Shown: positions 16,954 to 25,374 of the stretch, piece after piece | How the letters are laid out: each line of letters begins with the position of its first letter | How positions within the stretch are numbered: position 1 is the first letter of the stretch | Notes under the pieces: generated by a model | What the model was told of the DNA's origin: nothing | Seen by the model: only the letters and a program-made list of their open reading frames with translations | The model's database searches: none | Source: DATCJA01 sp963814955 | GTDB lineage: Bacteria > Acidobacteriota > Vicinamibacteria > Vicinamibacterales > UBA2999 | DNA length: 64,000 bases | Reading direction: 5' to 3' | NCBI GenBank assembly: GCA_963814955.1 | Contig: CAWFEX010000015.1 | Coordinates: forward strand, 372,001-436,000 | Program-made: the position numbers and the translations under genes

Positions 16954-18414
16954 ATGCGTTCAAACATCCGAACGTGGCGAAACGCGGCCGTCGCAGCCGT
17001 AGCCATTGCAATGAACGCTGCCGCATTTGCCGGACAGCTGCCGATCCCAGTCCAGGGACAGGGCCGCGGCGCCGGAGGAGGACAGGAAGGTCGAGGAGGT
17101 GGCGGCGGCACGGCAGTGGCGGCAAGCCTTCCAGCCAGCCCGGTCACGACACCGCTCCCGACCGCTGCCACGGAGATCACCGGTCCAGGCCCGTTCTTCG
17201 AGACGCTCATGAAGATTCGCTCGGGCCTCACGACCAATCAGTTCGCGTACGAGACGAAGGAATACTTCGTGAGTGGCACCGCCAACGGGCGACCGTACAA
17301 GACCCGCATTGTCATCCGCAAACCAGCGGACCCGTCACGGTTCAGCGGACTGGTCGTGGCCGAATCGATGCACCCGAGCGGCAACCCGTGGGTGTTCCAT
17401 TTCACCCACCTCTACACGATGACCAGCGGGCACATCGGGCTCGAGATCCTGACGAGCACGCCGGCCGGACTTGTGCAGTTCAATCAGGCGCGCTACGGCG
17501 GCCTGAGCATCGAGCAGGGGCAGGCAAGCGACATCCTGGCGCAGGTTGGCGCTCTCATCAAGTCGAAGCAGCCGGACAATCCGCTTGCCGGTCTGCCGGT
17601 CAGAAGGGCGATCCTCACCGGCACGTCGGCATCCTCGGGGGTGCTGATCAACTACCTCCCGACGCACATGGTGTATCGCCTCGCGGACATGAAGCCCATT
17701 TACGATGGATTCCTTCCAACGAGCAGCGGCGCGAACATTCAGAAGGTCGATGTGCCGCTGATACAGGTGCCGACGATGACGGAGGTGCAGGGCGGGAATG
17801 CGACAACTCGCCAGGATGCCGACTCGCCGGGTGATCAGTACCGCAACTACGAGTTCGCCGGAATGGCGCATCTCGACTCGCGCGAGGCCGACGCCTACTA
17901 CCCGAACCCGTGCAAGTACCCAATCAGCCGCTTTCCGATGGGCGCCTACATCTCCGTCGCGCTTCACCACCTGTTCCAGTGGGTCGACAAGGGGATCGTA
18001 CCGCCACGTGCCGATCGCATCCTTGTCGACCGCAGCACCGCCAACGATGGTTCGCTGATGGCGCTCGATCAGTACGGCAACCCGCGGGGCGGCATCCGCA
18101 ATCCGTACGTGGATCAGCCCGTAAAGAGCTTCCGCGTGCGCAACGAAGGGGCGAACCCGCCGATCGCGAACGCGCACCCGTTCGTCGCCACGCGCGGCCT
18201 GGAGGCGCAGAATCAACTGTGCAGCCTGGCGGGGTACGACGTGGACTTGACGCAGGCGCAACTCAGGATGCTGTACAAGGACAAGAGCGACTACGTCGCG
18301 AAGGTGACCGCCCGGGTCGACGAGCTGACGAAGCAGGGATGGTCGCTGCCCGTCTACAGAGACTACATCCTCGCCGACGCGGCCCGCGTGGAGTTCGGCG
18401 CCGGGACGAAATAG
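16954..18414 (+). CDS. Secreted alpha/beta hydrolase domain protein (Abhydrolase_10 type)
   Basis: A 486-residue exported protein. ATG at 16954 with GAGGACGAGG immediately upstream gives a signal peptide (MRSNIRTWRNAAVAAVAIAM); TTG at 16933 would add seven residues. After a Gly/Gln-rich linker the domain shows LVVAESMHPSGNPW, GLSIEQGQASDILAQ and a nucleophile elbow GTSASSG. Members of this family are large secreted or periplasmic hydrolases without a firm substrate. A late acid and histidine are expected; QHH-type residues are present but I do not assign them. Its position downstream of the hydroxyacid dehydrogenase suggests ester hydrolysis feeding an oxidation route. Confidence 0.8.
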   Translation: MRSNIRTWRNAAVAAVAIAMNAAAFAGQLPIPVQGQGRGAGGGQEGRGGGGGTAVAASLPASPVTTPLPTAATEITGPGPFFETLMKIRSGLTTNQFAYETKEYFVSGTANGRPYKTRIVIRKPADPSRFSGLVVAESMHPSGNPWVFHFTHLYTMTSGHIGLEILTSTPAGLVQFNQARYGGLSIEQGQASDILAQVGALIKSKQPDNPLAGLPVRRAILTGTSASSGVLINYLPTHMVYRLADMKPIYDGFLPTSSGANIQKVDVPLIQVPTMTEVQGGNATTRQDADSPGDQYRNYEFAGMAHLDSREADAYYPNPCKYPISRFPMGAYISVALHHLFQWVDKGIVPPRADRILVDRSTANDGSLMALDQYGNPRGGIRNPYVDQPVKSFRVRNEGANPPIANAHPFVATRGLEAQNQLCSLAGYDVDLTQAQLRMLYKDKSDYVAKVTARVDELTKQGWSLPVYRDYILADAARVEFGAGTK

Positions 18415-18431
18415 ACGAAATTAAATTCCAC

Positions 18432-19487
18432 TCACGTCGTGCACTCGTACGGGCTGACCTTGACGTCGGGCAGCCAGATCCAGCGCTTCGTGACCGTGAC
18501 CGGTTTCGTGAAGGTTGCCGCATCGGTGACGGTCAGCTCATAGTTCAACTGACTGCCGTCGGCGCCCGGAGTGAACCGTTCGACCATCGTCGCCGCCGGA
18601 CTCAGCGGAATGCCGTTGCCGTCGAAGTGTCGCCAGCTGACGCCGGTCGTTGTGACCATCAGCGTGCTGCCCTCCCATCGGCCGACCGAATAGCCCAACC
18701 GCGACGGCGCGGCGGGCTTGCCGGCGTCGCCCGCAGTCATGCGAATCATGCGGACCGTGTCGTACTCCTCCAGGCGGAGCACGATGTTCCCGCCCTGCTG
18801 CATGAGCTCGATCGGATACGGCTGTTCCATGATCGTCGGCATTCCCTTGGGGGCGCAGTTTCTTGTCGGGTCGTCCTTCGCGTGATCGAAACGGCCGACG
18901 GCAGCCTGCGCGGCAGCCGTTAACGGAAATCGATTCGCCTGGGGCTTGCCGTCGAGAGGTCCGCCAAACAGAAACGGATCGGCGAGCGAGCTGCTCCAGA
19001 CGCGGAAGATACCGAGGCTCGCACCGGGCTTTCCTGCTTTCGCAAGCCACGTGTCGGCCCTGCCCACAGTGTTTTTGGACCAGCGGGCGGCGGTTCCCGG
19101 TTGCAGCAGCACTTCCTGACCGCCCGGCAGCAGCAGGTTGTGCGCAAAGAAAGCGGTCCCGCCTCGTCGTCCCGGATTGCCGGCCACGCGCACGCGGTCG
19201 CCTACGTTCAGGACGTCCGGGGAGACCTGCATACGGCGCAGGATGCTGACCGAGTGCGTTTCCACATCCCACAGGACGTCCTGGCCGCGATCGTTCCTCG
19301 CGCGGACGGTGAAGCGCACGTGAGGATTCCGCCAGACCACGCGCGTCACGGGACCCTCGAGCTCCATGACTTTGGCCACGTCGTACACCGCACCGACGCT
19401 GTGGTGTCCGTCGGCAGCGAGCGGGAGCATCAGGAAACCGGCGAGGAACACGGCAGCGCGAGCGGCGGCGCGACGCAGGATGTGCAT
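18432..19487 (-). CDS. Bi-domain secreted protein: DUF6152-like N-terminus, PYxC-family C-terminus
   Basis: A 351-residue protein with a signal peptide (MHILRRAAARAAVFLAGFLM) and GGGAGA-type ribosome-binding sequence close to ATG 19487. Residues 30-130 match the DUF6152 pattern (HHSVGAVYDVAKVMELEG, WRNPHVRFTV, VGDRVRVAGNPGR). The C-terminal half carries GNGIPLSPAATMVERFTPG and ends with VSPYECTT, like the two single-domain paralogues at 6821-7603 and 8611-9474. It therefore joins two families found separately nearby. Reads toward and stops 17 bases after the hydrolase on the other strand. Function unknown; likely extracytoplasmic. Confidence 0.75.
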   Translation of the reverse strand: MHILRRAAARAAVFLAGFLMLPLAADGHHSVGAVYDVAKVMELEGPVTRVVWRNPHVRFTVRARNDRGQDVLWDVETHSVSILRRMQVSPDVLNVGDRVRVAGNPGRRGGTAFFAHNLLLPGGQEVLLQPGTAARWSKNTVGRADTWLAKAGKPGASLGIFRVWSSSLADPFLFGGPLDGKPQANRFPLTAAAQAAVGRFDHAKDDPTRNCAPKGMPTIMEQPYPIELMQQGGNIVLRLEEYDTVRMIRMTAGDAGKPAAPSRLGYSVGRWEGSTLMVTTTGVSWRHFDGNGIPLSPAATMVERFTPGADGSQLNYELTVTDAATFTKPVTVTKRWIWLPDVKVSPYECTT

Positions 19488-19559
19488 GGCAAGTCTCCCG
19501 ACGTGAGACTTTACCGCAATCTGCACGGCGTCTCGAAAATGCTCCGAAGCACGAACAAC

Positions 19560-21099
19560 CTAGTTGGTCGAGCTCCTTGGTGGCACGAACTGCGTCATGA
19601 AGACCAGTGCATCGAGAAACTGACTGTGCGGAACGTAGTCCCCGTGGATGGGGGCGTGCGATGAGACGTCCAGCTTTCTCATCGTGATGTTGGCCATGAA
19701 GTTCTGCAGCCACGGCGCATGACCGTAGGGCTCGCCCTCGATGATGTTGCGCTTGTCGTTGGGCATGTAGATGTCCGGTTGCGTCAACACTTTTCCGTTC
19801 GGGAAATACACCATCACCATCGAGTCCGCATGGCTGTTGTCCCGGATGTGGTACAGGTTGACGGTCATCGGTCCTGTCGCGCAGCACGCCCTCATCGTCG
19901 ATGGCCGTGATCTTCGGAAGTTTGGCGTTCGCTTTCTTCGAGAGTTCGTCTGGGTTGATCGTGTGCGGCCGCGTCAGCACCAGATTCAAGTACGCCACGT
20001 TGCTGCGATGCGTAATGATTTCGGTGACACCTTCCGCAACGGCGAGTCTGACACCGCCCGTGTGATCACCGTGGTGATGGGTGACGAGCAGCTTCGTCAC
20101 GGGCTTGTTCGGGCGCAGCTCGCGCGCCTTGGCCAGCACCGCGCGGACGCGCTCGTTGTTCGGCGCCTCAATCAGCAGCATGTGGTCGCTGAACTCCGCC
20201 AGCAGACTCTTGTGCGTCGTTCCCTCGACGAACCAGACGCCCTTGGCGACTTCGCGGCTCGTCGTCGTAGGCGGCGCGGGCGCGGCGGGCTGCGTGGCGG
20301 TTCTGACGTTCTGCGGCGCGGCGAGATCGCCGACCGTTCCGTCGACGCTTTGCCGCATGATGCGGACGTCAGCGCTCAGCCACCTGTCGGTACGGGTCGT
20401 CAGCCGTGTCGGCAACTGTAGTCCGGAGACTGTCTCGTAGCCGGCAAAACGCGTCTCGACCGGTGTATCTCCGAGCGTCGGACTGTCGGTCATCTGGATC
20501 ACGCGTGTGGGAAGCTTCGTGGCGACGTCGATCGCCAGTGTGAGCATCGCTCCACCCACCGCGACGTCCACGAGCCGCTCGCTGCCCTGTGTGCGTGCGT
20601 TCGACAATCTGGCCGAGGGCTGAAGTGCGGCGCGCACCAGTGTGAGCGGATGCCGCAGATATTCAGCCAGCCGCCCCGTCGCTTGAGCCCCGAAGATCCG
20701 CGTTGCGTTGCCTTCGGCGTTCACGTTGAAGGCAACTTCGCCATCGAGCCCCTGAATCAGTCGTGCGGCGCCCTCGCCCTGGTAGAAGGGATATTGCGCT
20801 TCGCGAATCGCCTCGAACCGCGCACGCGTGTTGCCAAGATCGTAGGCCCGCTTGTATTCGCGAATCTGCCAGACGTCGGACTGCAGTCCGAGATCGTCGA
20901 AGCGCAGCGACTGGCCGACATTCAGATCGCGGCCGCCGCCCTCCACGAGCAGTGTCTTTACGGCGAGAATCCGCTCGCGGCCACCAAGCGCCATCGAGGC
21001 GTCGGCGATGATCTGCTGCTCCGCGGACTGCGCGGACAAACCGGCGTACATCAGCACGATGGACGCCATCGCGAAACCGATGGTGCGAAGAGTCGTCAT
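19560..21099 (-). CDS. Secreted metallo-beta-lactamase-fold protein, interrupted by one frameshift
   Basis: From ATG 21099 the frame gives a signal peptide (MTTLRTIGFAMASIVLMYAG), a long N-terminal domain (about 290 residues) and an MBL domain with THHHGDHTGG (intact HxHxDH). At about 19885-19875, after DDEGVLRD, the family sequence moves to another frame (MTVNLYHIRDNSHADSMV) and continues to a stop at 19560. The full protein would be about 512 residues. In the uncorrected frame the open sequence runs on antisense to the neighbouring gene and is not meaningful. Given similar single-base shifts in prs and purH, a consensus error is as likely as a real mutation. The role is probably secreted hydrolase. 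Confidence 0.75.
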
Positions 21100-21190
21100 C
21101 GCTCCTGCCTCCTCAAACCACGAAGGCCACGAAAATTGAGCCTTGGTTCCTTCGTGCCTTCCCCCCCTTCGTGTCTCGATATGTTTTCAA

Positions 21191-22459
21191 CTACCAGGCC
21201 GACCGGACGGGCTTACCGACCATGAGCGCTGGATCCGCACCGGAGCGCGGGCTGAATTTCTGTGCGCGTCCGTTGTTGACCTCGGCGAGATAAAGATTGC
21301 CTTCCTGATCGACACTCATGCCGTGGACGTTCCATAACGCTCCCGGCCACTCGCCGCGGCTGCCCCATGAGTAGAGATAGCGGCCGTCCATGTCGTACTT
21401 CACGACCTTCGACGTGTCGTTGTCCACGATCCACAGGTGCTTGTCCGCAGACATGTACAGCACCTGCGGCGTCGAGGGGGACCCGGTTGCGAACTGATCC
21501 AGATACTTGCCGTTTTCGTCGAATATCTGAATACGAGCGCTCGAGCGGTCGGTGACATACACCCGGCGCGCATCGGGATCGACGACGACGCCGTGCACGG
21601 CATCGAAGGTGCCTGGCCGCGTGTCGTCGGGTGGCGTGCCTTTCTCTCCCCAGGCTGTCAGGAATTTGCCATCCTTGTCGAACTTCACGACGCGCGTGTT
21701 GGCATACCCGTCCGCCACATACAGGGTGCTGTCAGGCAGCCACGTCAGGAACGTCGGACGGTTGAAGTGCGTCGAATCGTCGCCCGCCACACCGCGAACG
21801 CCCAGCGTCTGTACGAGCTGCTTGCCGTCATTGGTGAACTTGTAGACGGCGTGCTGCCTGTCGTCCACGACCCACACGTGCTTTTCTGCATCGTACGGAT
21901 TGATGAACACGGAATGGGGTCGTCTGAAAATGTCGTCCCACTGCGTCCACTCTTCGATGATGTTGCCCGCAGCGTCGACGACGAAGAGGCAATGCTCCCA
22001 GCGCGCGTCGATACCAAGCTTGCCCTTCCAGCCGTTCCAGCCGTCGCTGCCAGAGTTGCCGGGGCTGCTGACCGGGCCGACCGAAGCGTTGCGAAACGGT
22101 GTCTGGGCAACGGGGAACGACACGCTCGGAGCGACGTTCGGATACGGCACTTCGACCGGGCGCTCTAACGCAGGCAGCTCGCCCCGCATCAACACGAACA
22201 CGCGATTCGGACTCTCAGCGAAAATGCCTTGCACAGCACCCCAGGTCCACTTCTCGTGACCGCGCAGCTGTGACAGCGGTTTCGGCCAGTTGTCGACGAC
22301 CGCATACGGGCCGGTCTGGTCCTGGCCACCTTTCGGCGCGTCGGTCGCTGGAGCCGGCGCCTCTCCCGCGACAGGAGTTTCTGCCCGGTTCAGCTGAAAG
22401 CCGATCGCCGTGCCAGCGGCGAGCGCGACCAGCGCCACCACGACGCTCTGAAGTCTCAT
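21191..22459 (-). CDS. NHL-repeat beta-propeller protein, peptidylglycine-lyase-like
   Basis: A 422-residue protein with an N-terminal membrane anchor or signal sequence (MRLQSVVVALVALAAGTAIG) and at least five NHL blades, seen as repeated motifs: RPTFLTWLPDSTLYVADGYA, VVKFDKDGKFL, VHGVVVDPDARRVYVTDR, IQIFDENGKYLDQF, LWNVHGMSVDQEGNLYLAEV. This is the look of the peptidyl-alpha-hydroxyglycine lyase-like six-blade propellers common in environmental bacteria; most are enzymatically unassigned. Its start overlaps the rplI stop by 4 bases (ATGA), placing an exported protein at the end of a ribosomal-protein operon. A degenerate CACGAAGG-type repeat lies in the 90-base gap to the MBL gene. Confidence 0.8.
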   Translation of the reverse strand: MRLQSVVVALVALAAGTAIGFQLNRAETPVAGEAPAPATDAPKGGQDQTGPYAVVDNWPKPLSQLRGHEKWTWGAVQGIFAESPNRVFVLMRGELPALERPVEVPYPNVAPSVSFPVAQTPFRNASVGPVSSPGNSGSDGWNGWKGKLGIDARWEHCLFVVDAAGNIIEEWTQWDDIFRRPHSVFINPYDAEKHVWVVDDRQHAVYKFTNDGKQLVQTLGVRGVAGDDSTHFNRPTFLTWLPDSTLYVADGYANTRVVKFDKDGKFLTAWGEKGTPPDDTRPGTFDAVHGVVVDPDARRVYVTDRSSARIQIFDENGKYLDQFATGSPSTPQVLYMSADKHLWIVDNDTSKVVKYDMDGRYLYSWGSRGEWPGALWNVHGMSVDQEGNLYLAEVNNGRAQKFSPRSGADPALMVGKPVRSAW

Positions 22460-22914
22460 GTCGTCGGTCCGCCTTCTTTGGCCACGCGGACCTTCAGCGG
22501 TACGGTCACCTCGCGGTGAAGCTTCAGCGGCACAGCGTGATCGCCGATCGCCCTGATCGGCTCCGGCAGAATGATTTTGCGCCGATCCACCTCGAACCCC
22601 TTCTCCTTGAGGAAGTCGGCGATGTCGGCCGCCGTCACCGAGCCGTATAACTGATCGGTCTCGCCGACGCGGCGCGTAATGATGATCTCGAGCGCGGCCA
22701 GCCGGCCGGCAATGGCTTCAGCCTGCCCCTTTTCCTGCGCTTCACGCGTTTCCACGATCTTGCGCTCGCGCTCCACGTGCTTGCGGTTTGCGTCGGTCGC
22801 CGGCAGCGCCAGCTTCCGCGGCAGGAGATAGTTGCGGGCGTAGCCGTCGGCCACCTTCACAATCTCACCGCGCTTGCCCAGATTGTCGACGTGTTCTCTG
22901 AGAATGACTTCCAT
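22456..22914 (-). CDS. rplI: 50S ribosomal protein L9
   Basis: 152 residues with the conserved start MEVILREHVDNLGKRGEIV and VADGYARNYLLPRKLALPA, then a long connecting helix (ERERKIVETREAQEKGQAEA) and the C-terminal domain with LYGSVTAADIADFL. L9 binds 23S rRNA and helps limit frameshifting. It is third in the rpsF-rpsR-rplI order typical of bacteria, but an unusual 147-base gap containing interspersed repeats separates it from rpsR. The stop overlaps the start of the beta-propeller gene by 4 bases. Confidence 0.97.
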   Translation of the reverse strand: MEVILREHVDNLGKRGEIVKVADGYARNYLLPRKLALPATDANRKHVERERKIVETREAQEKGQAEAIAGRLAALEIIITRRVGETDQLYGSVTAADIADFLKEKGFEVDRRKIILPEPIRAIGDHAVPLKLHREVTVPLKVRVAKEGGPTT

Positions 22915-22927
22915 GGCGATGCCTCTC

Positions 22928-23047
22928 GGGCCGACCTCAAGGTCGGCCCCTACAAAACCGCGCGATCTTTGGGCCGACCTGAAGGTCGGCCCCTACAAAA
23001 TGTGTGTAGCTACAAAATGTGTGTGGCGCGCGGGCTTCAGCCTGCGC
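22928..23047. repeat. Two copies of repeat B plus a third palindrome within a ribosomal-protein operon
   Basis: Repeat B copies at 22928-22954 and 22971-22997 are direct repeats. They are followed by a short duplication (ACAAAATGTGTGT twice, 22995-23024) and a palindrome GCGCGCGGGCTTCAGCCTGC at about 23026-23047. They fill the gap between rplI and rpsR. Confidence 0.8.
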
Positions 23048-23061
23048 GTCCTGCGCGCCCG

Positions 23062-23361
23062 TTATTCGCTCGTATACGGAAGCATCGCAAGCTGTCGCGC
23101 ACGCATGATCGCCGTGCGCAACTTTCGTTGATGCATCGCGCATGTGCCCGAAATGCGTCGCGGCACGATCTTCGCCCTCTCGGGGACGAACGACATCAGC
23201 AGCTTCGTGTCCTTGTAATTGATGTCGTCGATCTTCTCCGCGCAGAACTTGCAGACCTTGCGCCGCCGGAACATCGGCCTGCGCGCGGCGTCCTTTCCCT
23301 GCTGTCCCTGGGTCGAACGACCGCGACCACCGCCGCCGCCGGAACTTCTTCTCCCGTTCAT
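23062..23361 (-). CDS. rpsR: 30S ribosomal protein S18
   Basis: 99 residues. The S18 core is clear: CKFCAEKIDDINYKDTKLL, VPERAKIVPRRISGTCAMHQ and RQLAMLPYT. A longer than usual N-terminal Gly/Arg-rich tail (RRSSGGGGGRGRSTQGQQG) precedes it. The cysteines of CKFC could bind zinc, as in some S18 proteins. The start overlaps the rpsF stop by 4 bases (ATGA), implying coupled translation. Confidence 0.96.
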   Translation of the reverse strand: MNGRRSSGGGGGRGRSTQGQQGKDAARRPMFRRRKVCKFCAEKIDDINYKDTKLLMSFVPERAKIVPRRISGTCAMHQRKLRTAIMRARQLAMLPYTSE

Positions 23362-23816
23362 CGCCCGTCCTCCGCACCGTCAAAACGGTCCTCGTCATCG
23401 CGCTCGTCTTCGAACTCACCGCGCTGTCCTTCACCAGGCTGCCGATCGGGCGGCAGGCCGCGCGCAACTCGACGACGGCGCGACGCATCAGTGCGCTTCG
23501 TGCGATGGCGTTCGACGACCTGCTCGTCCTCGTCCACCCTCACGATCAGGTGGCGGATCACGTAATCGATCACCTTCAGGCGGCGATCGATCTCCTTCAT
23601 CAGCTCGCCCGCACCCTCGATGACCTCCAGCACGTAGGTGCCTTCCTTGTGGTGGCCAATTTCGTAGGCGAGCCTCCGGCGGCCCCAGTTTTCAGTCTTC
23701 TCGATGCGACCGCCCATCCGCTGCACCACGGCTTCGATCTGCGTGTGCAGCTCCGACACCTGCTCGTCGGTCGCCACCGGCGAAACGACGTAGACGAGTT
23801 TGTACTTCCTTTTCAT
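23358..23816 (-). CDS. rpsF: 30S ribosomal protein S6
   Basis: 152 residues beginning MKRKYKLVYVVSPVATDEQ, with TENWGRRRLAYEIGHHKEG and DRRLKVIDYVIRHLIVRVDE as expected for S6, which pairs with S18 in the 30S platform. The C-terminal 45 residues form a charged, partly acidic tail (EGQRGEFEDERDDEDRF), longer than in many relatives. In E. coli the S6 tail is glutamylated; whether that happens here is unknown. First gene of the rpsF-rpsR-rplI unit, 67 bases after pth on the same strand. Confidence 0.96.
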   Translation of the reverse strand: MKRKYKLVYVVSPVATDEQVSELHTQIEAVVQRMGGRIEKTENWGRRRLAYEIGHHKEGTYVLEVIEGAGELMKEIDRRLKVIDYVIRHLIVRVDEDEQVVERHRTKRTDASRRRRVARGLPPDRQPGEGQRGEFEDERDDEDRFDGAEDGR

Positions 23817-23883
23817 AAGTCTCCTTCTGGACTAAGGCTGCCAGTTTCTCTGCGAGCGCTTCGCGCTCGCTGGCAGCAAGGAG

Positions 23884-24474
23884 TCAATCGACATCCGGCG
23901 CCGTGGCGTCCGGGTTGTAATGATTCATCACCTTTTCGATGCCCTCCACGGCGAACATCTCTGCGGCGTCGGCCGCCTTGGCGATGAACGACTCGAGCTC
24001 GGGCTGTTCATCCGGCTCGAATTTCGCGAGCACGTGGTCCGCCAGATCGCGCCGGCCGTCCCCGCGCCCGACCCCCAGCCGCAGCCGGGGAAACTCCAGC
24101 GTCCCAAGACGCTCGATGATCGACTTGATGCCGTTGTGCCCGGCCGCCGATCCGCGGGCCCGCGCCCGCAGCCGACCGAACGGCAGGGCCGCTTCGTCGT
24201 ATACGACCAGCAGGTGTTCCGGCGCGACGTCGTAGTAGCGCGACAGGGCAGCCACGGCGTCGCCGCTCAAGTTCATGAAGGTCAGCGGTTTCGCCAGCAA
24301 AACGGGCTCGGCGCCGAACTTCTTGACCACGAACGTCTCGGGTACCTGCGACGGCGCCATCGCCCACGTAAGCTGATGTCGCCGCGCGATTTCGTCCACA
24401 ACCCTGAAGCCCACGTTGTGTCGCGTGTGACGGTACTGCGCGCCAGGGTTGCCCAAACCAACGATCAATTTCAT
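23884..24474 (-). CDS. pth: Peptidyl-tRNA hydrolase
   Basis: 196 residues. Releases tRNA from peptidyl-tRNA that has dropped off the ribosome. Starts MKLIVGLGNPGAQYRHTRHN with the catalytic histidine in TRHNVGF and continues with KPLTFMNLSGDAV, LLVVYDEAALPFG and GSAAGHNGIKSI. ATG at 24474 is preferred to the TTG immediately before it. The usual partner order rplY-pth is kept. The 78 bases upstream are an AT-rich inverted repeat unlike the surrounding sequence. Confidence 0.96.
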   Translation of the reverse strand: MKLIVGLGNPGAQYRHTRHNVGFRVVDEIARRHQLTWAMAPSQVPETFVVKKFGAEPVLLAKPLTFMNLSGDAVAALSRYYDVAPEHLLVVYDEAALPFGRLRARARGSAAGHNGIKSIIERLGTLEFPRLRLGVGRGDGRRDLADHVLAKFEPDEQPELESFIAKAADAAEMFAVEGIEKVMNHYNPDATAPDVD

Positions 24475-24552
24475 CAATTGACGAATTTACGAATTGACGA
24501 ATCTGATTGTCCAATTGCAATTCGTAAATTCGTGAATCCGTCAATTCGTAAA
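24475..24552. repeat. AT-rich inverted and direct repeat between pth and rplY
   Basis: Reiterations of TTACGAATTGACGAAT on the left arm and AATTCGTAAATTCGTGAATC / CGTCAATTCGTAAATT on the right arm can pair into a long hairpin. The base composition is strikingly AT-rich against a GC-rich background. Confidence 0.8.
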
Positions 24553-25245
24553 TTACTTCTTCGCCGCAGGTTCCTCGCCTTCCTTCTCGACCTTGCCCTT
24601 CTTGATGACCTCGGGCTCCGCCGGAGCGGCTGTCGCCGCCGCAGCCTCGGCCTCTGGTGTCTCTGCGGCAACCTCTTCGACCTTCGGCAGGATGACGTGG
24701 ACAATCATGGTGTCCGGATCGTTGAGAGGCTTCCACTTCGGGTCCTGCGGCAGATCGCGCACGCGGATGGACTCATGCAGCATCAGTTCAGACACATCGA
24801 CGTCAATGCGTTCGGGAATGTCGGTCGGCAGACACTGGACCTGCACGTCGCGGGTGACGAAATCGAGCAGCCCGCCCTGCTGTTTCACTCCCTTCGGCTC
24901 ACCTTTGACGGCAATCGGGACCGTCACCGTAATGGCACGGTCCATGGCAAGCTCGAAGAAGTCGGCGTGCAGCAGTTTGTGGGTGACGGGATCGAGCTGG
25001 TATTCCTTCACCATGACGCGCGACTCGGTGCCGTCCAGTTTCAGCGTAATCAGCGTGTTTGCGCCGGATTCCGAGTGCAGGATGCGCATGACCGCCTTCG
25101 GATCGACGGCGACCGGAACCGCGTCCAGGGCTTTGCCCTTCCGGCTGCCGTAGACAACGGCAGGAATACGCCCTGACGCCCGCAGGCGCCGAGCCTCGTT
25201 CTTTCCGTGACTGGCTCTCTTTTCGACATCGAGTGTTGCGTCCAT
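24553..25245 (-). CDS. rplY: 50S ribosomal protein L25, long (CTC/TL5) form
   Basis: 230 residues. The N-terminal 5S-rRNA-binding domain has ASHGKNEARRLRASGRIPAV and VYGSRKGKA; the C-terminal TL5 domain has KGVKQQGGLLDFVTRDVQV, CLPTDIPERIDVDV and LPQDPKWK. A low-complexity Glu/Ala/Lys tail ends the protein. L25 stabilises the 5S rRNA-protein region. In Gram-positive relatives the long form is stress-linked (general stress protein Ctc). The gene lies between prs and pth, the usual neighbourhood. Confidence 0.95.
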   Translation of the reverse strand: MDATLDVEKRASHGKNEARRLRASGRIPAVVYGSRKGKALDAVPVAVDPKAVMRILHSESGANTLITLKLDGTESRVMVKEYQLDPVTHKLLHADFFELAMDRAITVTVPIAVKGEPKGVKQQGGLLDFVTRDVQVQCLPTDIPERIDVDVSELMLHESIRVRDLPQDPKWKPLNDPDTMIVHVILPKVEEVAAETPEAEAAAATAAPAEPEVIKKGKVEKEGEEPAAKK

Positions 25246-25374
25246 ACTGAATCCTTCTGCTCACCCTTCTCCGCTCCCGCTTCCAGGTTGGTGTTCAGAG
25301 TCGGTTCAGGTTCGCATGTCGCTCGAACGTGAACACCAACTGAGAACAAGGCACCAAGAAGCGTGAACGACTCT

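Noticed and set aside
17335..18261. Long open frame opposite the alpha/beta hydrolase gene, and similar ones opposite nuoL, nuoM and the hydroxyacid dehydrogenase
   Set aside because: They mirror the codon pattern of GC-rich genes on the other strand, have no recognisable domain and lack good ribosome-binding sites.
18538..21099. An 853-codon open frame on the minus strand
   Set aside because: Only its first two thirds match a protein family; after about 19880 it runs out of frame through the MBL C-terminus and the neighbouring gene. It is a product of a frame change.
22928..22997. CRISPR array at the repeat pairs
   Set aside because: Only two copies, palindromic, with a 16-base interval, and the same element is scattered singly through the window; no cas genes.
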